64,000 nt of DNA from Neonectria sp. B-13 (taxonomy: Eukaryota; Ascomycota; Sordariomycetes; Hypocreales; Nectriaceae): contig NOKP01000004.1 in assembly GCA_002682825.1 (NCBI GenBank), positions 203,711 to 267,710 on the forward strand, written 5' to 3'. The notes under the pieces are model-generated. The model was not told where the DNA came from and did no database searches. It saw nothing but the letters and a program-made list of their open reading frames with translations. Within the stretch, counting starts at the first letter, position 1; each line of letters begins with the position of its first letter. The position numbers and the translations under genes are program-made. Shown in pieces: positions 53,870 through 64,000 of the stretch.

Positions 53870-55087
53870 ATGGCGCCTTCGGGGTGTCCGCTGCCTCCAT
53901 CGAGCAGCCTGCCGCCTACATCAAAGCTGCATCAACTCACAGAAGATCAGATCCTCTCTTTCCTTCAAGCCTTGTCTGCCATCTATTGCCCTCTACCCGC
54001 ATCTGTTGCCTTCAAGTTGAACCCAGGATACAACAGCCTTCCAGTTTCTACGTCAACGCCACTTGTCGACTCTGGATACACTTCCGGTGCAGAGGACGAC
54101 GACCATGATCTTGAGCATTCAGAGCAAAGCCTCGCCGCACTCCGTGCAGATGGCTTTGAGCGCAATTTTGCAGAGCGCTGGCTGACAAGGTTCATGGTGC
54201 AAGCATACGACCTTCCATGCCTAGTTTCGGACGATGCACGGGATCGTGCCCTCGAGCAAGCCTCCTGGGTTCTTGAGTCCTTCTTTGCAAGCACAGCGGA
54301 CGACGACCAAATAGGCAACGAACATACCGACTTTATGCGGGAGTTTTCTTTCAAGTTGTCTGTCCCGGGGCCGAACCAAGAGCAGGTTCCTATCGAGGTG
54401 CGGCTCAACGATGGACTTGCAGGCAAGAATTCCACAGATTGCGACGACGTTGGCTTGCAAAGTTGGGGTGCATCGATTGTATTCTCCGAGTTGATGTGTG
54501 CCCAGCCCTCGCGGTTCGGCCTCGTACAACCCAACCTTGGCGCCTCGCCGCGAATCCTCGAGTTGGGATCAGGAACAGGACTTGTGAGTCTCGTTCTCGG
54601 AGCCATGCTACCTCGCTTGGGCGTCACAAAGTCGGACATGATCGCCACGGATTATCACCCAGCCGTTCTGGCGAACTTGGTAACCAACATCGCGGCAAAT
54701 TCCGCCTCACACGGCCCTGTGTCGATGCAGACGGCTTTCCTCGACTGGTCTGCGCCGGTGCTGGAGTCGCCGTTGGATGTTCCCGCGGATATTCTGGTTG
54801 CAACGGACGCCGTCTATCACCCCGAGCACGCTGTGTGGCTGCGTGACTGCGCTACCCAGCTTCTTGCTCCAGACGGAGTATTTTGGCTTCTCATTACCGT
54901 CCGTCGAAATGGTCGGTTCGAGGCGATTAGCACCAGCGTTGAGACGGCTTTTGCGACGACGAACCGTCTCAAGAGCAAAGATGGGCGCTTGCTTACCATT
55001 CTCGGCAGCGAGGAGATTGATAAACGGAGTGGTATTGGGCGAGGAGATGAGAGTGGGTATAGACTATTCAGGCTTGGGTGGGCATAG
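53870..55087 (+). CDS. Family-16 (EEF2KMT/METTL21-like) protein methyltransferase, 405 aa
   Basis: Single exon. The frame is open from 53816, but that codon is GTG; the first ATG is 53870 (GCAATGG). The N-terminal ~170 residues are helical and variable. The Rossmann methyltransferase core begins with GLQSWGASIVFSELM and motif I ILELGSGTGLVSLVLG, which binds S-adenosylmethionine. ATDYHPAVLANLVTNI (motif II) and the family's post-motif line DILVATDAVYHPEHAVWLRD follow, where the human/yeast enzymes have the related DxxY. Such enzymes methylate lysines of translation factors and chaperones; the fungal subgroup with this long N-terminus is close to the EEF2 lysine methyltransferase type. Exact substrate not assignable. 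Confidence 0.88.
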   Translation: MAPSGCPLPPSSSLPPTSKLHQLTEDQILSFLQALSAIYCPLPASVAFKLNPGYNSLPVSTSTPLVDSGYTSGAEDDDHDLEHSEQSLAALRADGFERNFAERWLTRFMVQAYDLPCLVSDDARDRALEQASWVLESFFASTADDDQIGNEHTDFMREFSFKLSVPGPNQEQVPIEVRLNDGLAGKNSTDCDDVGLQSWGASIVFSELMCAQPSRFGLVQPNLGASPRILELGSGTGLVSLVLGAMLPRLGVTKSDMIATDYHPAVLANLVTNIAANSASHGPVSMQTAFLDWSAPVLESPLDVPADILVATDAVYHPEHAVWLRDCATQLLAPDGVFWLLITVRRNGRFEAISTSVETAFATTNRLKSKDGRLLTILGSEEIDKRSGIGRGDESGYRLFRLGWA

Positions 55088-55263
55088 AGAAAGAAGACTT
55101 AGAAGAACGCCATATAGACGATAGAAATGACTTGCATGTAAACTTGGCAGATATAACTTACTCTCACCATCAGTGCAAGCGGATAATGGATCATACCAAG
55201 TGAGAACTGAACTCAACCATGGATTATAGCCTTGACGTGGAAGTCCTCAAGTCATCAAAGATA

Positions 55264-56285
55264 TCAACAAAAGCTTTTGACCAGCTTTACCATCCTCTGA
55301 GCCATTTCCTCTGCATCAGCAGGGAACCTAGCACTTATGTAGTTATACTTCTCATCTTCCACCACAAACCTATCCGATGAAGCCACGTCAGGGGCAAGAA
55401 TGATGGACCTTGCAGGGAGACTTACGGAGACAATCCGAGGCTACTTTTGTACTGCTTCTCAGGCTCTTTCAAGCACTTCTTGACCTGACATCCATGCGGT
55501 CAGTCAACTGGCAAACCAAACGTCTGGTGCACACTAGAATAGACGGCTCACCGAATCTTCAACGTCTTCACTGCCGGCGCCATAAGTCTTGTAATAATCA
55601 CCCAGGATTATTCTTGTTCCCCAGTAAGCGACTTGCTCAAAGCGAGCTGGTAAAGTTGTCGTCGTGCAATCACTGATGAGACTTTGGCCATCGGCGCCTT
55701 TGGCATTAGCTAGAGCAAGAACGCCGTGGCAGATGGCACCGACTGCCTTGACGCCATCCGGCCGGCGGGTCTTGGGGAAATACTCCGCCAGCAAGGCATG
55801 AACAGTGGCGCTATCGAGAATCTGCCGAACCGCCTTGTCGTGGCCGCCAGGCAGAAAGACGAACGAGAAGGGATCCAACGAGAGACCTGGTGTGGACCAC
55901 GACAGCGGATTCTGACACTCTTCCGACGCGTGCAGCTTGGTGTAGTCTTGTACTACGGATGCTTTGGCGCCCTAAACATCAATGGTCAGTTGCATCAGGC
56001 CTGGTACACCCAACAGGTTTAATAGACATCTCCTAGGACATCGCAGCTTACGAGAAGCTTCTGGCCAAGTCCCTCGAGTAAGATTTTGTCACATTCTGGT
56101 GCTTTTCCGTTCTCTGTAGAAAACTGTACGTCGAAACCGGCGTTTTTGAATGCGACGTACGGCACCGTGACCTCTGCCAGTGAAGCTGTTCAGTCATTGT
56201 TCGGCATGGACACTAAGTTGCCAAACGTACCCGTGGGATCGTGCCCATAATCAGCCATCAGAAAAAGCACTTTTGGTGTAGTCAT
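55264..56285 (-). CDS. DJ-1/PfpI family protein, 257 aa, five exons
   Basis: Exons: 56285-56231, 56185-56052, 55971-55552, 55484-55426, 55369-55264. Introns of 45-80 bp; every junction restores the family sequence, for example LSPFVVEDEKYNYISARFP across the last one. The start KVLFLMADYGHDPTG is the first beta strand and loop of the fold. FVFLPGGHDKAV is the family's central glycine loop, and AVGAICHGVLALANA has the nucleophilic-elbow Cys followed by His. Relatives act as glyoxalase III/deglycase-like enzymes, chaperones or amidases. The Cys and neighbouring His are intact. No signal peptide, so cytosolic. Confidence 0.88.
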
Positions 56286-58593
56286 GATGGAACGCGTTTC
56301 GCAGGTGTTTGTCGGAGGTCTAGAAATACTGGTTAGGTGCGGCTTCAAACGTGTTTGGCCGAAGACAAACGACACGTGATGAATCCTTCACGTAGCCATC
56401 AGCTGACACAAATCGGAGATAAGATGCCGAAATTATTCCCTTCAACTCAACGCTAAACTCTCCCTGTAATAAGGTGCCGATGCACCCGAGACTCAAGCGT
56501 GCCGGCGTAGGAGACTAGATAATAACCATCACTCTAGGGTAAATGCGATTTGAACAGATGCTCTCGCTTGTTTCAATTTTTCACAAAGTTACTGGTTAGA
56601 TTTGAACTCGCTGTGGTGAGGCTGCGATGATGTATCCGGCCGCTAAAATTGTCGTCTCGGAAGGCCCTCCTGCCAGATCAAAGCAGTCTTGTTATCATGA
56701 ATTCTCTTAACTATCATATGCCACATCGTTGGTTGTTAGGAATATCAAGTGTCCCACGTTTTGTATGCATCTTAATATACATGGGTGTGAGACCTGAACA
56801 TCCCCGAACACTGTCACATTGAACGGGTCAAACCAAACGAAGAAGTTGACACCCATAATGGTACTTCTTGATTGTATTTTTGTTACAAGTTCCAAATCGC
56901 TTGTCTCAAGCGGGAAGTTACCAGAATGGTACAGCGTCACGCAAGCTCTTATGAGGCCTGAGACAATAATCAGACCCTGCAGGGTGTATTCAACCTTAAT
57001 GCCTGATTTCTCTCGCATTGCCATGGAAGGGAAGCGCAACAAGGCTTTGTGAAGCGGATTTTCTCATGCTGTACTCGGCTTGATAATTCCGTTTTCCAGT
57101 TCCAGCTCACCTCTCCATTATCTAATCCAATAATAATCATTTGTATATTCATCATCATAATGTCTTGCATGATATTTTGCAAGGTGAGTGGTTTCCATAA
57201 AGCACAAGGCATCATTGGTGGCTGCTGTATTTCTGCCGGTCATGAACTGCTGTGCCGTGCTGCCTTCAGCCGCATCAGATACGTACGGGCCGGTAAGTGG
57301 GGTAAACCGGACAAAGACTAGTCGGCGTAGGTTCGTGAGGAGATCTGCTCCGGCCGCTTTTGGCGATCTCTTCGTAAGGGATCGGTTCCAGCCAGGAATG
57401 TGTCGGTTAGCATCTAGGAACGAGAGCTAAGTAGATCAAAGCAGAACATAACGTCAAGGATCGTTCCGCCAAGCTCTGATTCGTCGTTAATTACTTGCCC
57501 GGCAAGACCTCGCTTCTTGCTTCCCGTCACGGAAGTCGAGACTCCACCGCGGCTGATTTGTGTTGCTGAATTCGGTAGCTGCATGCCATTCATAGTCCAA
57601 CTAGGCCAAGCTCACAGCGCCTCCATCTAAACTTTACAGCACTTGCCGAAGGCTGGAATTTGGCCCGGAAAAGAGTTGACTTTATAAACGGGGTTCATTG
57701 CCCCACAATCGTTAGTATAGATCCGGGTAATGTCTTGTGTTCAGCTGTTTTGGGTTCATTCGAATCATCATTGCGTCGATTGAATGGACCTCTAAACGGG
57801 AGGCTCGGGAAAGTTTTAGATAGGCGCAGATCTGCTTTGTCGCCTCGCCCGCCTGAACTTTGAACGCCGGACCCATCGCGATTTCTCGCCTCCGTCCCAA
57901 GAGTTGGGGGCCTGGTTTGTTTGCCTACGCAGAACGAATGCCTTCTAAATATTGCGTACCCATTGCTTCCGCTAATACAGATGCGATGTATTTGCCCCGG
58001 CAAATCTGCGCTACCTAGTGGTGACATCTTCTAGGCGGGAAAATGGGAGAAAGGCGGTGTTGCGATTATCGCGGGAGATCGACAGTACCTTCGGTGCAGC
58101 CAAGTTTAGGTGGCATGGAATGTACCTTCTAACTCGGTAGATTTGATTCGCCTCAATCCCCGGTTGATACATCCCATCTGCCCCAGCGGAAGCAGTGGGA
58201 TTTGACGTCAATGAAATTGTCACATTGGGAAAACAGGAATGAACCCTTGTTTAGTATTTACGCTGCAATTAGGCCTGGATGGGCCTTGACCAAACTCTCC
58301 AGAGCCGGTTACCCCTAATGGACCCCGAATACGGACCCCAGTATGCTTAGATGCTAGGCCCATCGTGAAAGTCAATTCAGAGGGGCCAAGATCGTGCTGG
58401 TATGTAACCAAGGGAAGAAGGAGACTATCTACAAATTGGCTGAAAGGAAAAGATTATCTACAACGGTCAGCAGTTGTATAAAGTACGACGATTATCTCCT
58501 CTCAAATCATCATCACCCACCACCAAACACTTAATTCCCAACCCTTCTAGAGCAACTCCTCATCTAGTTTTCTGGCAATCACCAACCTTCACC
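56286..58593. other. Long gene-free region
   Basis: About 2.3 kb. All open frames are under 120 codons and lack features. Bases 57110-57180 are AT-rich. The distal part should include the promoter of the small secreted gene at 58594. No repeat or RNA gene recognised. Confidence 0.4.
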
Positions 58594-59210
58594 ATGCAGT
58601 TCAAGGTCCTCACTATCATCACCAGCTTTCTGGCTGCCTCTTCGGTCCACGCCGCAGCGGTCCCTGCCACCCCTCTGTCGACCATTACCAAGCTCACTTC
58701 GCAAACCACCACTCTCACCACAACCGTCAACAACCTTAACCCGAACAATCTTTTTACCATTCTCTCGGTAAGTGTAGAGTACAGAGAACAATCAAGAAGG
58801 CATTTGCTAACAGTCTGTAGGGAGTCCTCGGCGCCGTGGGTCAGCTTATTTCGTCTATTGGCACTGGGACCAACACTTTCAACAACCTGTCGCCCACACA
58901 AGTCAACCAGGCTCAGCTATGCGCCGCCATTGATGGGGTAAGCTATTAAAAGCAACCATCATTTTTAACGATGCTAACTATTGTTTAGTTCACAACTGCC
59001 CAGGCGGGTCTCTTGAACTCGCTCAATGCTCAGCTCGGGCTCATTTCCGGATCTATTTTCGGACTCCCCATTACTGCTCTTCTTGCTATCCTAGATGGCG
59101 TCTTGGGCACGCTGGGAACCCAGCTCGCTACCCTGCTGCCATCTTGCGCGAACACCACTACTACCGACTTTGATGCTCTAGATTTTGCCCACCTCAAGAA
59201 GACCACTTAG
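58594..59210 (+). CDS. Small secreted cell-wall-type protein (HsbA/galactomannoprotein-like), 170 aa
   Basis: Three exons: 58594-58767, 58821-58937, 58989-59210, with frame-preserving introns of 53 and 51 bp. The signal peptide is MQFKVLTIITSFLAASSVHA. The mature part begins with a Thr-rich helix (ITKLTSQTTTLTTTVNNLN). A regular pattern of hydrophobic helices follows (LGAVGQLISSIGTGTNTFNN, AQLGLISGSIFGLPITALLA), then two cysteines (QLCAAIDG, PSCANTTT). This layout resembles hydrophobic surface-binding and cell-wall galactomannoproteins of filamentous fungi. Such proteins coat hyphae or adhere to hydrophobic surfaces. The family call is by pattern and could be wrong; secretion is well supported. 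Confidence 0.7.
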
Positions 59211-59503
59211 GGGATTGGAAACTCAGGTTGACTTTGGGAAGGGTGACGGCGGCAGAAAAGTAGGGGATCTGAGCCATCACTGTGGTTTCGGGACAGACAA
59301 AAGGCTATTATGAAAATTGGCAGAATGTAGGAGACAGAGTAGTAATAAACCACACTTATAAAGCTTCTTCCTTCGCACCGACATGTTGCAGAATTCGGGC
59401 TTCAACCATGCAAAGACGACGATGATGTCACTCCAAGTTAGAGTAGGGTTGCAAAGAAATGCAAGGTCAATGAGATCACTAGGCTAAACTTTCAGAAACT
59501 ACC

Positions 59504-62500
59504 CTACCCACGCCAGAAAGCCCCCCAAGCCTCTTTACAGAGTTCATCCCGAATCTGCTTTAGCATCTCCTTGAACTCAACTGGTTCCTCGCCTTCCAGG
59601 GTGACCTTTCCATCCTTGACTCCTTGCCATCCCTCGATCGGTGCCTTGATGTACTTGTGATCTCGTCCGCAGTACTGCCGTCCCTTCAAAGGCTGCTCGC
59701 CTTTGTTGTCTGCCTGTCGACTCTCGTAGCAGGGCTCGCATAGATAGCCTCCGTTGCAAATCACACACTGGTAAGCAACACGGCCACCCCACCACGAGAA
59801 CATGGTCACCGGGTCACACTGCCCGTCACAAGATCGCTCCACGTTCCAAGGGCTGTCAAGGTCTCCTTCGTCCGTGGGAGGTTCCTCGTCGTCTTCGCTA
59901 GAGCTGCCGCTGCCGTCCTCGCCGGAGCTGCCGCCCTCGTCGTCGCTCCCGCCGCTTCCACAAGACGAGCTGCCGCTGTTGGCCCAGTCTTCTTCTTCTT
60001 CACCTGCCTCCGACTCGCTCTCGCTACCACTGCTGTCCTCCTCCTTCAGAGCAGGATCTAGACGGCTGAATTGTGCTGACATCAGAATCCGCGCCATTCT
60101 GGTCAGTTTTTCGCTACTGGGTATCGCCTCGCTGAGAATGGTCAAGGCCGTCGCAAGGAACACCAGATGGTACGCATCGTTCCACCCGACCGAGTCACTC
60201 AGTCCGTTGAGGCATGTCTCGATAACGCCCTGGAGGGTCGATTGAAACTCGGCCGCCGGCCCCATTTTGAGGTACATGCGCGACATGATGATTCGCCGTT
60301 GGCAGAGATACGTGTCGGACTCTGGCGGAACATCCAGCGCAAGCGGCCGCGTGAGAAGTCCCTTGACAGCATCAAGAAGCTCGGTCTTGACAACGGGGTC
60401 GCTAGACTGGCTGAAGAGGCGGAACAAGACGTCTGTCTGCATGTCGATGGCCCGTTCGAGCGTGGAATCCGGATATTCATCCGTTACTGCGTACGGCCAG
60501 CCAGTCGAGCCACTGTCGAGAACCTCATCTAGGACCTTTCGCGTCTGCTCGAGATCATCAAGCACTTCAAGATGAAGGCTTGCGAGATCACAGCGCAGGG
60601 GAGCAGCAGCATTGACGTTATCCAAGTACCGGATGCCCTCCTCGTACATCTTGATGATGAAGTCCGTCTCTCCCGTGCGAACAGCTACATCTCGAAGGAG
60701 GGCATGTCTATCACTCGACAGATCTTCGTATTTCCAAGCCATCCAAGTCAAACGCTCCAGAGGACTCCACTTCTTCAGTGTGTCCATGTATGGCTTTGCG
60801 TCATCGTCGTCAGAGAATAGTTCGATTTCTTCTTCCAAGACATTCCCGGCTGTCAGGTTCGTCGGGTCACTGGTTCTTGATTGGCCGTATGACTCGGCCG
60901 CCTCATCGTACTTTTCAAGTTCAACCTCGGTTCTAGCCTTTGTCAAGATGACCGAACGTCGGACTCCTGGTGGTACTGTCTCATGGTCGATATGCTCAAT
61001 GCAACTTTTGATGGAATTGTACGCTTTCTGGGCTTGACCCTTCTTCAACTGGATGCGTGCCATCAACTCCAGACTCTTTACCTTGTCGAGAGGTAGTTCG
61101 CTCTGCTTGATGGCTTTCTTGCACGTCGACTCGGCGGGCTTCTTGTGCTTGTAGTTGAGGAGCAACAATGCAACTGCACGATAGGCCGTCGGGTCCATTT
61201 TGACGTCTCCCAGGACACCTTCCAGGCCAAGGACAGCCTGCGCGTCAGTGAGGGGCTTCTTGTCGTCGTACTCGCCAAACGCCGATTTGAAGTTCTTCCG
61301 AGCTTGCGTTGCCAGCATTGCGTCCATTTGGCACTAAGTCACTGTCAAAAATAGTCCTCGCTTTACTACATGAAACTTACTAGTTCGAGGGCCCTTCGGA
61401 CTGCTGTGAATGAGGTGATAGCAGCCTTGAGGTCGGCAGCGCGGTAAACCTTTTGTCCATGACCTCGTGCCAGCTGAAACAGGCATTTTCTTGGGTTCTC
61501 GGCGAGTCCAGTCCACCATTCTACAACAGGCGCGCTGAGATGTTGGCGAGCTTCTGTGTCGAGTAGCCTGGCCCATTGAGAGACCTTCTCAAAAGTTTCA
61601 TCTGAGAACAAGTTCTTGTAGTTCATACTCTGCCACTCAACCATCAAGGCATAATCTCGTTTGTTGGACAAGACGGTGCCAAATGCCTCCATGACCTCGG
61701 CTTGCTGTTCAACAGAATGCTCCTCGAGATTGATTAGTCGCCAGTGGTAGACTACGTTTTGAGTCGCGTATCTCCTGACCCCGTCATCAACTCGCATCTC
61801 GTCTTGGGGTGCCGGGCGAGCGAGCTTGGCACAATCAAGGAACATCTGCCTGTTGGCTTCCGACGCTCGCCAACGGAGGTCTCCTTGTTCTTTAGAGTCT
61901 TCCCGGAAAAAGGATCTCATCGACCGCTCCAGAAACTTGACTGGCAGTCCTCCATCGTTGTAGACGACCTCCGGGTTCATGGTGTCCTGGCTCTTCTCCA
62001 GCTCCTGGACAGCAGTGCCCCATCCCCCCTGAGAGCTTATCTTGGCCCGTTCCTCGGCATCAGCTCCCGGGTCGCCAACACGGACGAACTTTGCAAAGGC
62101 CTCTGGGATCTCCTCGAGATCGAAGTTTGCGTCTCCGACCCAGTACCTCAGTAGAGAAACCACCTCTTTCAACAACAGAGGGCGGGACGAAAAGGCGACC
62201 CAGTGAAAGAGCCGGGTTACGAGCTGCTGGCGGCTGGTCCCGGTGCGGCGATGGCACTCCTCTAATAGGCTTTCGTAGAGTGCGTGAAGGTCTGGCGGTA
62301 GGGGCTTTTCCAACCTGTGCAGAACTGCGCCCTCTCGGCCAAGAGCATTGAATCCAATCAGAATGTGTTCGGCATAGAGCATATCTCTCGAATGTTAGTC
62401 TCAATCCACAGCGCAAGATCTGGGACTTACTTGGTGATTCCACCTCAACCTTGTCGGCAACTCGTTGTTTCACGTATCGGCCAAATTTGCGCAGCGCATC

Positions 62501-64000
62501 GAGCGTGTTCAGACGGTTCCAGACCAGCGCCTTCAGGTCTTGTACCTGCTTCTCTTTGTTGACTTCGATTTGCAGCGTCGGCATGGCATTGGAGATCTGA
62601 GGCAGGATGTTTGGTCGGGTCGTCAAAACAATCGAGACCCTCAGGTTCTCTTGCTTTATGATCTCCAGAAACTCGGTGAACGAGTCCAAGGAGTCGAGCT
62701 CGTCTATGCCGTCTAGCATCAGGAACAGTCGGTTCTTGGAGTTTTGCCGGAAAGCAGGAACCAAGAGCATCCGCAAGATGTCCTGCCACACACAGACATT
62801 GATGGCAACCTCATCTTTGAGATATTCGGTGTTGATGAGCTCGCAGATGGGCGAGCTCTGCTCCACAACTTGGTTGACGATGGTGCAGACGGCACTGATG
62901 AGTGACGACAGGCTGTTGCTTTGTTCTCGGAAATAGAAATGAGCGGCACATGTACGCGTCGAAGTATCCTGACGTGCTTCTTTCAGCAGTCTCTCGTACA
63001 CCGTCGCACCAACGTGACTCTTGCCCGACCCTGGTTCGCCCGTAATGGCAAGAAGGCGCTGTGTTTCGAGATCTTGGTTGAACCACTCGTTCCATTGAGG
63101 CTCTTCAAAGACCCAGGTGCACGTGTCCTTCACAATCGTCTCCCTCAGGATATGATACTCATGGTCCTCGCCTTCGACCTCTGGGAGAATGTTGCGGATT
63201 CGTTTCGCCGAGGGCGGTTTGCTTTGGTCGGCAGCCGAGACCTTGGCCCGCTGATCTCTGCCTCGGTCTTTCTTTTCGTCATCAAAGGCTTTGAGCAGCT
63301 TGGCCATGTCGCTACGGATGGTCTCGGTGGTGTCTCGGATTGTGCCCATGACCTCCATCTGTTCCTCGAGCATGGCGATGTGGCTCCTTTGGTTGTTCTG
63401 CAGCTCCATGGTCATCCTTCGGAGCTCTTCAGTGTTGCCCAGGATGGCAAACTCGGTGGCATTTTGAAGACGTGACAGCTTCACATCCATCGTCTTTCGG
63501 GCACCTCCTAGCTCGCTGTCTTCTCCCTGGAGCAAGTTCGTGATCCACTTCTCTGGGATGTATCAGCATTTGTCGCTCGTTGAAATGCGGGCAACTCACT
63601 AAAGCGGCCAAGCTCGATGTACTTGTGCGCAAAACCACACATGGTCAAGAAAGATGTAAACACATCCATCAAGCAGTTCTCGTAGGCCTTGTATTTCGGC
63701 AGTCTTGTCTCCAGAATCACGATGCGCTGCAGGAAGCTGTTCATGTCTTCGAAGAAGACGACTACCACATCGTAATCGGCTGAAACTTGTCGACAGGCCT
63801 GAGTAGGTTAGCCCGTGTACCTTGACGGGATGGGATTACTTGCACTGAGCATGTATGTGATGGCCGTGCCGATAGCGGCAGCGGGAGGAAAGGCTGGGAC
63901 AGCTGCTGAGATAAGCTGCTGAGCGCCTTTCTCCAGGTAGTCCAAGTTCGCGGCAAAGAGACTTCGCAGCTTGTCGACCTTTTTGTCATTGTGCCGGAAC
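59504..64000 (-). CDS. NACHT NLR with C-terminal helical repeats and ZZ zinc finger (N-terminus outside window)
   Basis: Five visible exons: 64000-63844 (partial), 63798-63600, 63552-62431, 62384-61381, 61333-59504. Introns are 45-47 bp; the first uses a GC donor (GCAAGT). Visible product about 1436 residues. The N-terminal part fits the helical domain of fungal STAND proteins (DYDVVVVFFEDMNSFLQRI). The NACHT P-loop is AITGEPGSGKS and Walker B is LFLMLDGIDELDS. A winged-helix-like region and TPR-like helical repeats follow (ALLLLNYKHKKPAESTCKKA, RIQLKKGQAQKAYNSI). A long Ser/Gly/Glu/Asp linker then leads to a ZZ-type zinc finger (CDGQCDP ... YQCVICNGGYLCEPCYESR). ZZ fingers bind protein termini and histone tails. 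Presumed intracellular sensor; the start lies beyond base 64000. Confidence 0.88.

Overview
The window is nuclear DNA from a filamentous ascomycete (Pezizomycotina; Sordariomycetes is my guess from gene content, not proven). The evidence is short introns of 44-60 bp with GTRNGT donors and YAG acceptors, CT/CAAC-rich leaders before ATG, three STAND/NLR-type genes, many secreted or oxidative enzymes, and AT-rich relics that look like repeat-induced point mutation (RIP). Exon structures below were worked out by hand from frame and splice sites; every multi-exon gene listed as a CDS closes in frame. Family names are by-eye recognition without a database search.

Layout. 1-365: tail of a membrane-protein gene. 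1095-7786 (-): a 2195-residue NACHT-ankyrin NLR. 8497-9789 (-): a secreted Ser/Thr-rich protein. 11.6-27.8 kb is the most unusual part. It holds a divergent pair, one protein resembling a ubiquitin-specific protease without its catalytic cysteine (11583-13124, -) and one resembling a DEAH helicase with broken ATPase motifs (13383-15530, +). Next come an unknown protein (15988-17355, +), a seven-exon NACHT NLR (18311-22412, +), a two-zinc-knuckle protein (22627-23973, +), a frameshifted second copy of the protease-like gene (about 24666-24840, +), another unknown protein (25622-27000, -) and a truncated zinc-knuckle relative divergent from it (27336-27671, +). The same CAGCTG-containing motif lies before these genes, and an identical 13-mer lies before two of the transcription units.

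28-52 kb is a gene-poor mosaic of metabolic and secreted functions: a 157-bp AT-rich tandem repeat, a transmembrane protein, a frameshifted double SnoaL-type gene, a 2-oxoglutarate/Fe(II) oxygenase, a GMC oxidoreductase, an ABM-like small protein, a pyranose-2-oxidase-like GMC enzyme, a serine carboxypeptidase, a decayed ACC-synthase-like aminotransferase, a secreted Ser/Thr-rich protein and a secreted BBE-type FAD oxidase. No polyketide synthase, NRPS or terpene synthase is visible, so these tailoring-type enzymes have no backbone gene here.

52-64 kb: an ADP-ribosylglycohydrolase, a family-16 methyltransferase, a DJ-1/PfpI protein, a small secreted cell-wall-type protein, and a NACHT NLR with a C-terminal ZZ zinc finger that runs off the right edge. 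No transposase, reverse transcriptase, tyrosine recombinase, rRNA, tRNA or CRISPR array was recognised.
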